From Magnolia sinica (lineage: Eukaryota > Streptophyta > Magnoliopsida > Magnoliales > Magnoliaceae), in NCBI RefSeq assembly GCF_029962835.1, contig NC_080574.1, positions 20,372,001 through 20,436,000 of the forward strand: a stretch of DNA of 64,000 nt, in the 5' to 3' direction. Shown one piece after another: positions 47,300 through 59,129 of the stretch (positions are counted from its first letter, which is position 1; every line of letters starts with the position of its first letter). The position numbers and the translations under genes are program-made. The notes under the pieces were generated by a model. That model had not been told where the DNA came from, did not search any database, and saw only the letters and a program-made list of their open reading frames with translations.

Positions 47300-49651
47300 G
47301 AGCACGGATTAAGTACTTCCTCGCCCGTGCAGAGCTCGGGACGGGCTATACATGTACCCCATTAATTGGTGGTGGAGAGCGGTTACGTCAGAAGGCAGAG
47401 TACACGTAAGCAAACGGAGGCGTTAGCCCCGATGTCTCCTCTTTTTCGGTTTTTTTACCTTTTTTTCCCACATAGATTTCTTGTGAAAGCCTTTCGCCTG
47501 GGAACTCAGGTGGGACCCACTGTCATGATGTTTGTGAGAAATCTTTCTTGTCCATCAGTTTTGTGATTTCATTTTAGGATATGATGCCAAAAATGAACCG
47601 AATCCAATGCTCAAGTGGACCGAAAACGTGATAATTGAATATACACAATTGAAATATTATGGGGCCACGGAAGTTTTGAATCATGCTAATATTTTTGTTT
47701 TCGGTTCATCCAGTTGTAATTACATTATTAACGGTATAGATGGCATAAAAACATCACTGTCAAACGCAGGGAGGTTTCAAGAGTAGGAATTTCCCTAACC
47801 ATCTTTTCCTTTATTACGGCCCACATGAGGATTGGATACGGTTCATTTTTTACATCATGCTCTAAAATGAAATAAAAAAATGGATGGACAGGGATGATTT
47901 CTCAAAAACATCATAATGGGCCCCACCTAGGTTCCCAGCGCAGGAACTTCATGTGAAAGGCTTTTAGAGGAAGGGAGTGGATTAGGTACTTCCAGACCAT
48001 CCAAATTATTGAGCTGAACGGTGTTAGACTTTTTCAATTGTTTAACCCCATTTAAATCTAAACCGTCTAAATTGTTGAGCTAACTTTTGATAGAGTATAA
48101 TTTTAAAGAAAAAGTACATTGAGATGATAATAATACCCATGTTATGTTTACTGTCCAATTTTTAACCGCTCAGTATTTTGCTTTTAACCATCTATTTTCT
48201 ACCAACTAAATTGATGGCCAGAATTGCTTCATCATTATAAATCTAGAAATATGCTCCATCCATAATCGGACGCAACTTAAGCTGTCGGATTATCACCCTT
48301 TTAACATTGGTCCCACAGCTTGAACAATTTTTTTTTCTTTGAGAAATCGTAACCACTGTGCACAATTTTGTGAGTGAATCGTACCTATCTAATTACTTGT
48401 ATTTGGATTTTGTGGAATGCACATTATCTATTAAGTGCGCGAATTGGGTAGATGAAGTGACGTAACCCAGTTCTATGGGCCCCACCATGATATATGTTTT
48501 GTATCCACACAGTCCATCAATTTGGAGACATCATATTAGGGCATGATCTAAACAATGAGTTAGATCCAAATCTCAAGTGGACCCCATCATAGAAAACAGT
48601 GGGGAGAGTGACGCCCACCATTAAAAAGTTCTAATGGCGACAAAAGTTTTCCATCAAGTTGATATTTGTGTTTTCCCTTCTTTCATGTTTGAGTTAATAC
48701 ATGAACAGGTTGAATCTCAAATAAACATCATGGTAGACCTTCGGAAGGTTTCAACGATGGGCGTCACTCTCCCCACTGTTTTCTGTGGTGGGGTCCACTC
48801 TAGACTTGGATTTGCCTTATTCTTTGGATCATGCCCTAAAATGATCCCTCCAAATGTATGGACGATGTGGATTCAACACATACATCATGGTGGGGCCCAC
48901 AGAACTTAGCGACGTCACTTTAGTGGTGAGTCTCGCTACGCAACCTGTCATTATCCAATCCACGTCCGGGAAAAAAGGATGCCAATTTCTTGCCAAAGCC
49001 TTTCACAGGAAGTTCCTGCACTAGGAACCCAGGTAGGGCCCACTATGATGTTTTTGAGAAATCATCCTCATCCTTCCGTTTTTTATTTCATTTTAGGACA
49101 TGATGTAAAAAATGAACTGCATCCAATGCTCAAGTGAGCCGTAATAAAGGAAAAGATGGTTAGGGAAATTCCTACCCTTGAAACCTCCCTGCGTTTGACA
49201 GTGATGTTTATATGCCATATATGCCGTTAATAATGTAATTACAACTAGATGAACTGAAAACAAAAATATTAATATGATTCAAAACTTTCGTGGCCCCATG
49301 AATATTTCAACTGTGTACATTCAATTATCACATTTTCTGTACACTTGGGCATTGGATAGGGTTCATTTTTGGCATCATGTCCTAAAATGAAATCACAAAA
49401 CTAATGGACGGGAAGGATTTCTGACAAACATCACAGTGGGTCCCACCTGGGTTCCTAGGCGAAAGGCTTTTATAAGAAATTCGTGTCGAAAAAAAGGTAA
49501 AAAAAGGGAAAAAGAGGAGACGTATGGGCTAACACCTCCGTTTGCTTACATGTCCTCCGCCTTCTGACGTAACTGCTCTCCACCAATTAATGGGGTACAT
49601 GTATAGCCTGTCCCAAGCTCTGCACGGCCAGGGAAGTACCTAATCCGCGCC
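47300..49651. mobile_element. 2.35-kb fold-back element with arms of about 660 bp
   Basis: 47300-47964 and 48994-49651 are long inverted copies of each other, separated by a loop of about 1.03 kb. Outer ends are GAGCACGGATTAAGTACTTCC and GGAAGTACCTAATCCGCGCC. Flanks are the exact 10-bp duplication CTAGCTAGCC (47290-47299 and 49652-49661), a Mutator-like length. Each arm consists of about 185 bp of end sequence plus an inner hairpin MITE (47486-47964 and 48995-49470) with AAAGCCTTTC ends. The loop carries another hairpin MITE. No transposase is visible, so it is non-autonomous. Confidence 0.85.
48440..48968. mobile_element. hairpin MITE 6, inside the fold-back loop
   Basis: The core is complete (GGGCCCCACCATGATATATG against TACATCATGGTGGGGCCCAC). 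Near the ends GAAGTGACGTAACCCAGTTC and GAACTTAGCGACGTCAC are inverted. On the right CCAATCCACGTCC gives a GGACGTGGATTGG-type end. A possible partner GGGAGTGGATTAGGTACTTCC lies at 47973, near the left end of the loop. Confidence 0.65.
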
Positions 49652-49672
49652 CTAGCTAGCCTAGCTTGCGTG

Positions 49673-50169
49673 GTAGTGTGGGACGCAGATCAGCTACTCA
49701 CAGGTTGAATAGCTAGACTCCCTACTGAAGTGATGTGGCCAAGTTCTGTGGGACCCACCATGATATATGTGTTGTATCCGCACCGTCCATTCATTTGGAG
49801 ACATCAATGTAGGGTAGGAACCAAAGAATGAGTCAGATCCAAAGCTCAAATGAACCCCACCACAGAAAACAGTGGAGAGAGTGACGCCCACCATTAAAAT
49901 TTCTAAGGCCCACAAAAGTTTTCGATCAAACTGAAATTTGTGTTTTCCCTTCTTTCATGTTAGGAGTCACTCTTCCCACTGTTTTCTATGGTGGGGTCCA
50001 CTCCAAATCTAGATCTGACTTATTCTTTGTCTCATGGCCTAAAATGATCTCTACAAATTGATGGACGGTGTGGATATAACACATACATCATGTTTGGTCT
50101 CATAGAACCTGGTAACGTCACTTCAATAGGAGTCTCTCTGGCTGCTCAACTTGTCACTTGTCAGTACAG
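49673..50169. mobile_element. hairpin MITE 7, with 11-bp flanking duplication
   Basis: Long imperfect inverted ends (GGTTGAATAGCTAGACTCCC against the complement of GGAGTCTCTCTGGCTGCTCA, then AAGTGATGTGGCCAAGTTC) enclose the shared core. The exact direct repeat TAGCTTGCGTG at 49662-49672 and 50170-50180 is the likely target duplication. It abuts the duplication of the fold-back element. A GGGACGCAGATCAGC end is visible on the left. Confidence 0.72.
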
Positions 50170-50249
50170 TAGCTTGCGTGTGATACAATTAATTTGAAGT
50201 TTATCCAGTATAGTTGGCGTCTAATATATTGTGAATGCATGTGGGCCCA

Positions 50250-50380
50250 CCGTGAATGCATGTGATTGATCCACACCGTCCATTCAATTTTCCAGATGAT
50301 TTTAGTGGTTGAACCCAAAATTTATGCATATCCAAAGCTCAAGTGGACCATACCATTGGAAAAAGTAGAAGTACTGATGA
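50250..50380. mobile_element. hairpin MITE fragment (left arm only)
   Basis: GTGGGCCCACCGTGAATGC, CCACACCGTCCATTCAATTT and ATCCAAAGCTCAAGTGGACC occur in family order. The right arm is missing. A short direct repeat (ATCCAATGRCTCTATTTTAAC) follows at about 50390 and 50450. Confidence 0.6.
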
Positions 50381-50459
50381 TACAAACATCCAATGACTCT
50401 ATTTTAACCTCAGCACTTTATTTCTCAACAGTTAAAGATGCAAGCATCCAATGGCTCTA

Positions 50460-50640
50460 TTTTAACTTTATACTATATGACCGGATTGGATCGGGTTGGC
50501 CCGGATTCACACTGATCCGAACTCGATTTGATAAATGGTTAGATCAGATTGACCCTACTCGAACAGCACCGATCCAGGCTGTCGGCTCGGTTTGAATCAG
50601 GTTGGATCCACCGAATCGGGTCAGACATGCCCAACTCTAC
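50460..50640 (+). mobile_element. right half of the split MITE (ATGCCCAACTCT end)
   Basis: GGATTGGATCGGGTTGG-type sequence ending GACATGCCCAACTCTAC, the inverse of the left end at 46071. See the left half. Confidence 0.5.
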
Positions 50641-51229
50641 TCAGAAGGCTAGGGATTAGGTTAGACTAAACTGACCTAGGTTGGAGTCCTTCCTACTGCT
50701 CTCACCAGTCCTTAGACGAGAGATGGAGATGACTAAAGGGAGAGGCTTAAGGGGCTTCGTAGTTTTAGATGCTTGAGGAATGTAATGGATTGTTTGAAAT
50801 AGGAAGGAGAGGGTTGTTTACAGTGTTTTGGGCTAGGTCTTTGCTGATTTGTGGAGAAGCTCAGGGTAAACAAGGGTTCAATGGTTAAGATTTGTAGTTG
50901 ACATGTGGTAGAATGTGAGTGGTTGGATAAATGACATGAATTGTAATTTAGGGTCACGGGGGGAGGGGTTAGATTTCTTTTCGAATTTCTTACATGATTA
51001 TCCTTGAGAAAAGGAAATTTCGCATGCGTTGGAGACCTGCTGTCAAAGCATGGGGTATGCCATATGGTAGGCAGCAGCCAGGCCACCCCCTAAGCCACGA
51101 CTCACCTTCTGTTTTGGCGGGTAGTCTCCCACAAGCATGTGGCAGCTCCGATTGCCTTGGAGTTTATTTGATGGATTAACTTTAGACTTTTAGTGGGCCC
51201 ATGGGTTTGGGCTTAAACTTGGTTTTGAG

Positions 51230-51480
51230 TTAGTTTTGGCCAGGTAGATTGACGAGTCGACTCAGTATGAACGAAAGAAAACAACAAATTTCAGCTTGAT
51301 CAAAACTTTTACAGCTCTCGTGAAGTTTTTACTGGTGAGAATTCAATCCCTACCGTGTGGCTAATTTGAGCCTTTGATCTGCCTCCGTCTTAGGCTCATG
51401 CCTGAAATGATATAGAAAAATAAATAGATGGCATGGATAAAACACATACACCACGGTGGGCTTCACAGAGCCTCTTTCTG
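51230..51480. mobile_element. hairpin MITE fragment (right arm only)
   Basis: TTCAGCTTGATCAAAACTTT, TTGATCTGCCTCC, GGCTCATGCCTGAAATGAT and ACACATACACCACGGTGGGC follow the right-arm order of the family. The left arm is missing. Confidence 0.55.
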
Positions 51481-52577
51481 GACAAGTCCATCCGGGCCTG
51501 CGTGGACCAGATCCGTCCAGGCAGTGGCGCCAGGACCAGGACACAATCCGCGTCCGACCGAATCGGCTCCCAGTTACGGCGTCGTTTCCGCTCCGCTTAC
51601 TGGCCCCTTACGTTAGTTTTGCACGCTTAAAAGATGGTGGTGTTTAACCCTCTTCACATGTGGCACTGATATACACTTATCAATACCATCCAAATTGTGG
51701 GCCCCATTTGTATGGATCATACCTCTAAAATTACACTCATCAATAGATCTTGACCATCTAATTAATGTTATCAAATGAATGGTTAACAGTAAGACAGTGA
51801 TTGGTCCACAAATCAGATAGTTATCTTCTCAGTGGTCCACAAATGCGACTTTAGCACTGTATCTGAGAATAAAAACATCATTTCTTTTTCATTGATGTAT
51901 GTGTGCATTTCTTGTGTATATGCATATGGAGGTTTGCTAAGCCCATCAGATATGCTAGCATGGCAGATAGGTGCAATATCCAAGCCGTTCATCAGGTGAG
52001 TCGGGCCATTTAAATGTTCTCTTCCTAAAATGAAGGTAAATTGTGCCCATCTGACTAGTGGATTGCCTGATTGTTGGGCAAGAAGGTCCGGATCTTGTGC
52101 CTATGTGCTATGTTGCTGGCACATATGTTGGGTCGTACATAGAGTTGTATTATGTGTGTGTGGATTATAGGTTTCACCAGAGTGGACAGCGGAATTGAAC
52201 TTTTTCTCCGTAAATTAAAACTCATAATGTCTCCTTCTAGGACCATACATCGATCATGTCAGATTTCGAAAAATCAATCTGAGCAGATAAATTTTGATTA
52301 TATCTTTGTGTGATTAGTTGTAAGGTAGAAGAATCTATATATGCCGATGCTAATCGTCCAACATAGGATGTCTTTTCCCTATTTATCCCAGTTTGAAGAA
52401 GTGGAAAAACCATCATCGAATCATCTAGTCAGTGAAAGGGACACCACCCATACTAGTGAACCACACATGATCATGACACGTGTAGAAAAGTGGCTAGAGG
52501 AGAAGATGATCTCTCCACTCTCTTTATTCTCTCTATCTCCAATTCTCTTACTTGTCCAAGGGGTTGGATATTCAGGG

Positions 52578-52622
<45 letters not shown>

Positions 52623-53505
52623 CTCTAAAATGGAGTTATATACAAGAAGGGGATAGGGTTTTAGGGATGCATTCTGTGTGATGTTTTACTACTTTATGAA
52701 CTTTGGTGTAATATACTGTGAGTGAAGTCCATCGATTTGTTATGTCCATGCATATATTCATGTCCAAATCCTTCCACTGCTATGGTCATCTATCAAATAT
52801 CTAAATCTTATGTTGATCAAACAATAGGCCATCAAATTATTATTAAATCGGATTAAAGCAGTTTTAGTAGTTAAAATAAAATTTCAATGCATGGTTAAAA
52901 CAAAACTTCAACGGCCGAAAGCTTTTGAAAAGTTGATTAAAACATCTTAAGTATTGGACCTAACAGAAAAAATCACTTGATGAGTTTATGATCTAATCAG
53001 ATATAGACATATATAAGTCTTTTAAGTAAAACTCAATAAATTTCTTATTGACCGATGTAAGAATCAATGACTCCTAGTAAAAGTTTCCAATCATGTCAAC
53101 TTTTAATGGTCACGTAGTAACCTTATTAGAAGAGCCAAAATTAACCAACCAAAATCATGGCCTTTATATGTCCTCATGTTTAAGCATTAATAAATTTTCA
53201 TGCAACATCAAGTCTTGATCATAGTAATATTTGCTATAGGTTAATAGCCCCCCTAGACCATTGACCTAATATTGATCCAACCATTTTATAAGTATCCAAA
53301 AGTTTTAGCTTAGATTTTATATTCATGGCACACTCATACTCCCATTTGAGCTCCCATTTGAGGTAAGGGTGAAGACATACTAGCATCACTTGATTCTCAA
53401 TAATGGAGATTGTTTATCTTGACTTAAGTCAATTTTCTTTTATAGAATAAAGTACATCTCATTATAAAGTGTCTACAAATGCCTTTCTACTTGTGATGGT
53501 TATAG
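51480..53505. other. intergenic, one microsatellite, no gene
   Basis: A long pure CT/TC run lies at 52582-52622. The remainder is AT-rich and unrecognised. Confidence 0.5.
52582..52622. repeat. (CT)n microsatellite
   Basis: About 20 CT units. Confidence 0.95.
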
Positions 53506-53518
53506 TTCAAACATGATA

Positions 53519-53650
53519 ACTTTTTTTTTTTCACACCCGCCGCAAACCCACACACGCCATAGTGGGATTTCACCACCCATGGGTTTCGAACCCAAGACCT
53601 TGTGTTGAAACTCCTTAAGAGTTCTACCACTCATGCAATGATTGGAACCC
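53519..53650 (-). mobile_element. tRNA-derived SINE, minus strand
   Basis: On the minus strand: A-box-like GAGTGGTAGAACTC, B box GGGTTCGAAACCC, the word GGTGGTGAAATCCCAC shared with the GA20ox intron copy, a GTGTGTGGG part and a poly-A tail (poly-T at 53521-53532). The 13-bp duplication TTCAAACATGATA lies at 53506-53518 and 53651-53663. Confidence 0.88.
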
Positions 53651-53663
53651 TTCAAACATGATA

Positions 53664-54640
53664 CTTGGATCCATGGATCACAACTCTTCCTAGTCAATGA
53701 CTAGCTACTATGTCTAAAATCCCCAATTATCAAAAACTATTAGATTGACTCCACTCCACTAGCCCATGTCCATATAAGTTCCAGGTAAAACCAAACACCA
53801 AGGCATATTAAATGGTCCATATGATACCCATGGTTATCATGCTCTACAACTGAAATCATCTCTGTTTCATTCACATTGTTAGTGGATTATGGCTCAAATT
53901 AATTTTCCAAGCATGTACTCCAACAATGGGATTAACAACTCTGCTTTATGCATGTAGATAAGCTTGATTTTTTTTTTTTTTTCGCACTAGGTGTCCTTCA
54001 TGGGAAGCACTTGTTGCACCATTTGAATGTCATACACACACCATAACAAGCCCCACAAGAGGAATCAACATGTTAACTTGGCAGGTAAGGCCAATATACA
54101 CTCATTTGTTGTGAAATTATAAAGAATATGAAATAGGAAGGAAGAAAAAAGAAAAAAGATGCTCAACCGTGAACTGCAGTAAATAACAACACCTTTGGCT
54201 TGTTTCATATATTTATACTGAATTACTATTTAAAATAAAAAAAATTATATTGATTTGATTTACTTTTAGTGATATATGATAATTAAATATACACATTAAA
54301 ATCAAATGGGATAGTAGAAGATTTTACAAATAAATACTTATGAATGAAATTGTTGTTTTTTTTATTTGTTCCTTTATCTATAAGGTCCTTAAAATTTTTC
54401 TATGAAGTACCACCCTAGTAGTAGAAATGGACCATGAGCCAAACCTTTAGAAGATGGGTCCATTGTAGGTGGTGGGTGACTGGCTAAGATCCTCCAATTT
54501 AAAAGATGAGAAGATTTTTGGATGATGGTCCATTTGCAAATGCCATCAGATCAACAGTATGTGGATCACTATACAATATCTCCCACTTACATCGAGCTGT
54601 AATTATATCTATTCGAGTTGTACTATATGATGGGATGATT
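53664..54640. other. intergenic, nothing recognised
   Basis: AT-rich sequence with a T run near 53970. No gene or element end was seen. Confidence 0.45.
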
Positions 54641-54780
54641 CCTCTTGATTTGAAGTTTGGGTTAATCAATTTATGACCGTCCATAGAAATTATCGAATCT
54701 ATTTTACCATTGATGGCTTCCTTCCAAGAGGCAACATCAACCATTGTCATTGTTAGATAAACATAAAGGGTCACTTTCAC
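54640..54780 (-). pseudogene. small Ty1/copia reverse-transcriptase relic
   Basis: The minus strand reads SWKEAINGKIDSI, the start of the copia reverse transcriptase region. It is a short broken fossil without visible LTRs. Confidence 0.5.
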
Positions 54781-54964
54781 TTCTTAGTTTAGCGTTATCT
54801 ATTCTTTTGTTTTATTCATGAAAATTGATATGATAAACCATGGAATACCAGCTATGAATAAGCAAGAGCCAAGTGGCAGATTACATCATTTTATAAAGAA
54901 AAATCCTAAACCTTTTTTTCCCACATGGCATGTTGTGATTGGTGGCTTTATCACACTGCTTTCA

Positions 54965-55375
54965 CCATAGCTTGGATGCGGATTGTGTATTAACTCAGTG
55001 GGGTCCACTGTGATGTCTGTGTCTTATCCACACCGTCCATCTGTTTTTCCAGCTCATTTTAGGGACTGAGCTCAAAATTGAAGCTTATATCCAAAGCTCA
55101 AGAGGAATAAACTACAAGAAAAGGTGGGGATAATGACCTCCACCATTAAAACCTTCACAGGGCCCACAGTTATATTTATTTGTCACCCAACCTATTCATA
55201 AGGTCATAGAGAGATGGATGAAGAGAAAACACAAATATCAAATTCATACAAAACTTCTGTCGCCCTCAAGAATATTTTGACTGTAGGCATTCGATTTCTA
55301 CAATTTCCTGTTGTGTGGTACACTTGAGCTTTTGATATGCTTAAATGTCGGGCTTATCCCTGTTAGTGAAGAACG
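54965..55375. mobile_element. hairpin MITE 8, right end truncated
   Basis: The left end is GGATGCGGATTGTGTATTAA, close to the GGACGCGGATTG-type ends of MITEs 1, 4 and 5. Then GGGGTCCACTGTGATG, CCACACCGTCCATCTGTTTT and ATCCAAAGCTCAAG follow. The right arm stops near 55375. Confidence 0.65.
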
Positions 55376-58300
55376 TGTAACTTTCCTTTCAGGCACTGAG
55401 CTTGTGCATGTAAGCACCATGGTTCATTCTTAAAAAATCTCCTCAGTTGGTCTTCTTTTATTGGCATAAAAATACAAGATTAAGAAGAAACAAACCAACA
55501 ATCCATATTCAATTGAAAAAAAGACCAAAAAATGGTTTGATGGCTAAGATCCAATTTGAGAGATTTGTTGGAAATGGTCCATCCATGATGAGGCATCTAG
55601 ATTCAGAGATGGTATTCTTCTATATGATTCTAAAACAGTCATGTTTAAAATGAATTTCTATATATTTATCCTCCAAAGCGAATCATATATGATGGAAAGT
55701 GACTTGACCGACTTGTTCTGTCTTTTGAGTAAAGTTAGGATTCGCCTGAGTTAGGACTGACTCGACCTGACTCACCTGAGATAGAGGTGACACGTGGGAT
55801 CAAACTGGATTATGTGAGTCAATTCAGACGAGTCGAGTCACATGAGATTCATCCAAGTCTTAAACCATGGTAATTAAAGAACAAAGCTACTGATTTTGCA
55901 AAAATAAGAAACCATGTTTAAGACAAAAAAGGAGGAAGATGGGGTGTATTACACTGGGTCTCACACACAAACAACCAAAATAGCTGATGAAAGTGGTTGG
56001 GACCAATGGACTGTGGCTACAGGACGTGATTTTCTGTTCTTCTACCGGACCCACCTGATCACATCTCCTCCATGTGATAATTCAGCAAGTTTCCTCTACA
56101 GTAACACCTCATTTTGTGTGTTACAAGAAACCCAATTTGTACACTTGCTTAATCATGGAAACATGTGGATGGCAGTGTCTCTCATGTTCTTAGCTTTGAT
56201 GGAACTTGGAAAAGTTGATTATGTCCCATTGTCTATATAATACAAAGCATAGCTCTTGTATCTCAACTGCCCACTTTTGGGCACTAAATTTCCAAGAAAC
56301 ACATGGACACATATGCATCAATCCATTCACACATGCATTTGCCATATACATACGTACATACATGAATTCATGTGTGTATATTATATGCATCTTTAGTATA
56401 TACAAAGCAGATAGCAATATGCCAATTTCACCCTTGCAATTAGTCTCAGAAAGGGACGCAAACTTTTGATTTAAATGGAAAATGGAATGCAGCTAGTTGT
56501 TCCACCAAGGGCATTTTCGTCATTTAAATTCTTTCATACAATTATCCTACTATTATTATTATTATTATGCAAGAAAAGCAGATGATAACGACGATGTAAA
56601 ATTCACTCTATAAATGAAAATAGTATAAAACAAGACTACTTAAAATTTGAATAGGCCACAACTTGTCAATAGGCCGGGCCTGATATTGGTTTTGGCCCGA
56701 ATTTTGAATTTTGGGCTGGGCGATCAGGATGACCCTAATCAAAATTCTATTTTTGCAGGCGCAAGCCCAGCCTATTGACTCCCTTAGCCATAACACTGGA
56801 AAAAGTAAAAATAAGCTGCCTACCATTGAGTGCCACTAGCTTTTTCTTTTTGTTTGTAGCATGTAGTTGTACATTTTTCATCTCTCTCTCTCATTCTCTC
56901 TCTCTCCATTTATGTTGCACATGCCATACCCTTTATGAATAAAGGTACTTTACTCATGTGACAGAAGTCTTACGTCCAATTTCACTGTTTGTATATTATT
57001 TAATAAATTTATGGTAGTTTGCTTAATAAATGTGATGGACCATTTAAAGACATAGAGAGACGTAGCGAAAGGATTTGAAGAAATGGTCGACATCCATTAA
57101 GAGTCCATTGCCTGAAAGAGGAGCAACATACCCCAGTGGCATCCCTCGTGCGTTTCCAGCATTTTTCGCTCTCTTCACATGTTCCCATTGAATGCTAGAA
57201 GGGGGTGATTGATAGATAGTGAGGCGTGTGGGCATCCATGTGCGTGTGCGTGCACAACATAGGTGGGACACATGCGCTGAGTTTGCGATCATAGATTCGT
57301 TTGGTGTGACTTTTTCCTGTGTTCATATAAGACCGTTCCGCCACCTTCTTGTCCACTTTATTGAAGTGACATCCACCGATTCGCTATGCCTAGTCAATCT
57401 GCTTTTGTAATCTTATTCTGATTTTTCTGATTAATTTCTTTTCTTCTATTGTTATTTTGATTGGTTTGTGTACACCCATTTTCCATTTTTGGAATTTAGT
57501 AGTACAGATGGTATAGTTAAGTAGTACCCAAAAAATAAAAAATAAAAAAGTTGTATGTGACTTAGCCCAACTTGGCTAACTCTCGACTCAGCATCGACCC
57601 AGTCGGTCTAAGTTGCCATGTCTTAAAACCATGGTGAGTTCAGATATTAAACATTTAAGTATTTTCCTTTCCAAGATGTGAATGGATCATGATCTAATTG
57701 CTTGTAAGTGTACTGAAAAAGAGAAGTAAAGAAAAATGCTTCAGTTCTGTTAGTTGCATCAGTTCAATTAGACTGTCCAATCAATTAATCTTAATTGTCC
57801 ATTAAATCAGGATATTTCTAAGGCTAGCTATACTGTAAAAATTGCACTAATCATGATCTAATCCATCCTTAATTTGGTCATATATTCAATAGCCATCCTT
57901 TTTCCCAAGTCATGGGTGGCTGTCTTTACAAAAGGTGTTCATGGTGTCTTTAACAAGTAGATATTTTGTGTAAAATGATCTTGACCGTCTATATTAAAGG
58001 TTATTGATCTAGAAGTTGTGAGAAATGCAGCTCTACTTCAAAAAAGAAAAGAAGCACGCATTTTTCGTTTGACTGCAAACTCATGAACAAAGCTGCCTTT
58101 TGCCACACCTCATGATGCATGAGCCAATCTTCACTAAAAGCCAGGCCTGTTGGCAGATGGACAGCGCCGTTTGCTCTGTGACGAGAACTGACGACAGCCA
58201 CACAATCTCCTTACAGCTTTTCCTTATGTGGTATGTAGGATGGATCACAAAGTAAGATTTGGCCTTTTGCATAGGTAAGCCCTTTTTCAGGAATCTATTA

Positions 58301-58735
58301 AATTCGGCCCACCATGGAAAATCAAGTGGTTAATATTTGTTTGATTGGTGTAATGCTTGCATGGTTGTCCACGAAATGTGAGTTGGACTTAATGAACCGT
58401 CCACATCAATGGATTGGATGGTCTAAGTGTCCCTACATAACTAAATGCAACCAGCACTATAACTTATAGTGCTCTGAGGGGACTGGACCATTTCTCTCAA
58501 TTAAAATTCATAATCTTATTTCAGATATGTTATTTTTATGTGCCATTGCCACACCTAACAACATGGTGTGGAAACCATTTCCTAGGGAATTCCTTGGAAG
58601 TATGATACAGTAGCTCATCCTTAGATTAATCTGAACCATTGATCATGTTCGCATAACATCATATAAAAGCTATGATCTTGTAATCACGCTTCATTGATGA
58701 TCCTGCCCTTTGCAATCACCCTTTAGTTCTACAGC
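55376..58735. other. intergenic, no gene recognised
   Basis: It holds GACTCGACCTGACTC-type words (about 55745-55830), an open stretch at 55914-56240 with no recognisable protein, a CT-rich patch near 56885-56905 and a small MITE at 56665-56782. The remainder shows nothing I can name. Confidence 0.45.
56665..56782. mobile_element. small MITE with GTCAATAGGC ends
   Basis: GTCAATAGGCCGGGCCTG and CAAGCCCAGCCTATTGAC form inverted ends of an element of about 118 bp. No target duplication was resolved. Confidence 0.5.
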
Positions 58736-58739
58736 TTAT

Positions 58740-59125
58740 GTTATGACTTGAGTGAAAAAATGAGCTAGATCCACAACTCAAGTGGGCCACGCCACAGGAA
58801 GTGGTGGGAATGAAACGACCACCGTTGAAATGTTCTTAGGTCCACCGTGATGTTTATATGCCATCCTACCCATTCATAGGGTGATTCCCACTGGGACGAT
58901 GGAAAAGAAAAATATAAGCTTGATCAAAACTCATGTGGGTCCCAAAAAGGTTTCAATGGCGTACATTCAATCCCCACTATTTCTTGTGGTGTGGTCCACT
59001 TGAGTTTGATCTGCCTGATTTTTTAGCACCCATTTGAACATGAGTTGGCAACTGATGGATGGAGTGGATTTTAATTTAGGCATCACAGTGGCCCCCACAC
59101 AGCTTGGGGTAACCGGGGTAAGAGG
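58740..59125. mobile_element. hairpin MITE 9, left end truncated
   Basis: TAGATCCACAACTCAAGTGG and the complementary GGTCCACTTGAGTTTGATC, with CATTCAATCCCCACTATTTC between. The right end reads ATCACAGTGGCCCCCACAC. The outer left arm is missing. Confidence 0.62.
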
Positions 59126-59129
59126 AAAT

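Noticed and set aside
55914-56240. Open stretch of 108 codons
   Set aside because: No recognisable domain, no promoter or splice support. It may be part of a non-coding transcript, but nothing supports that.
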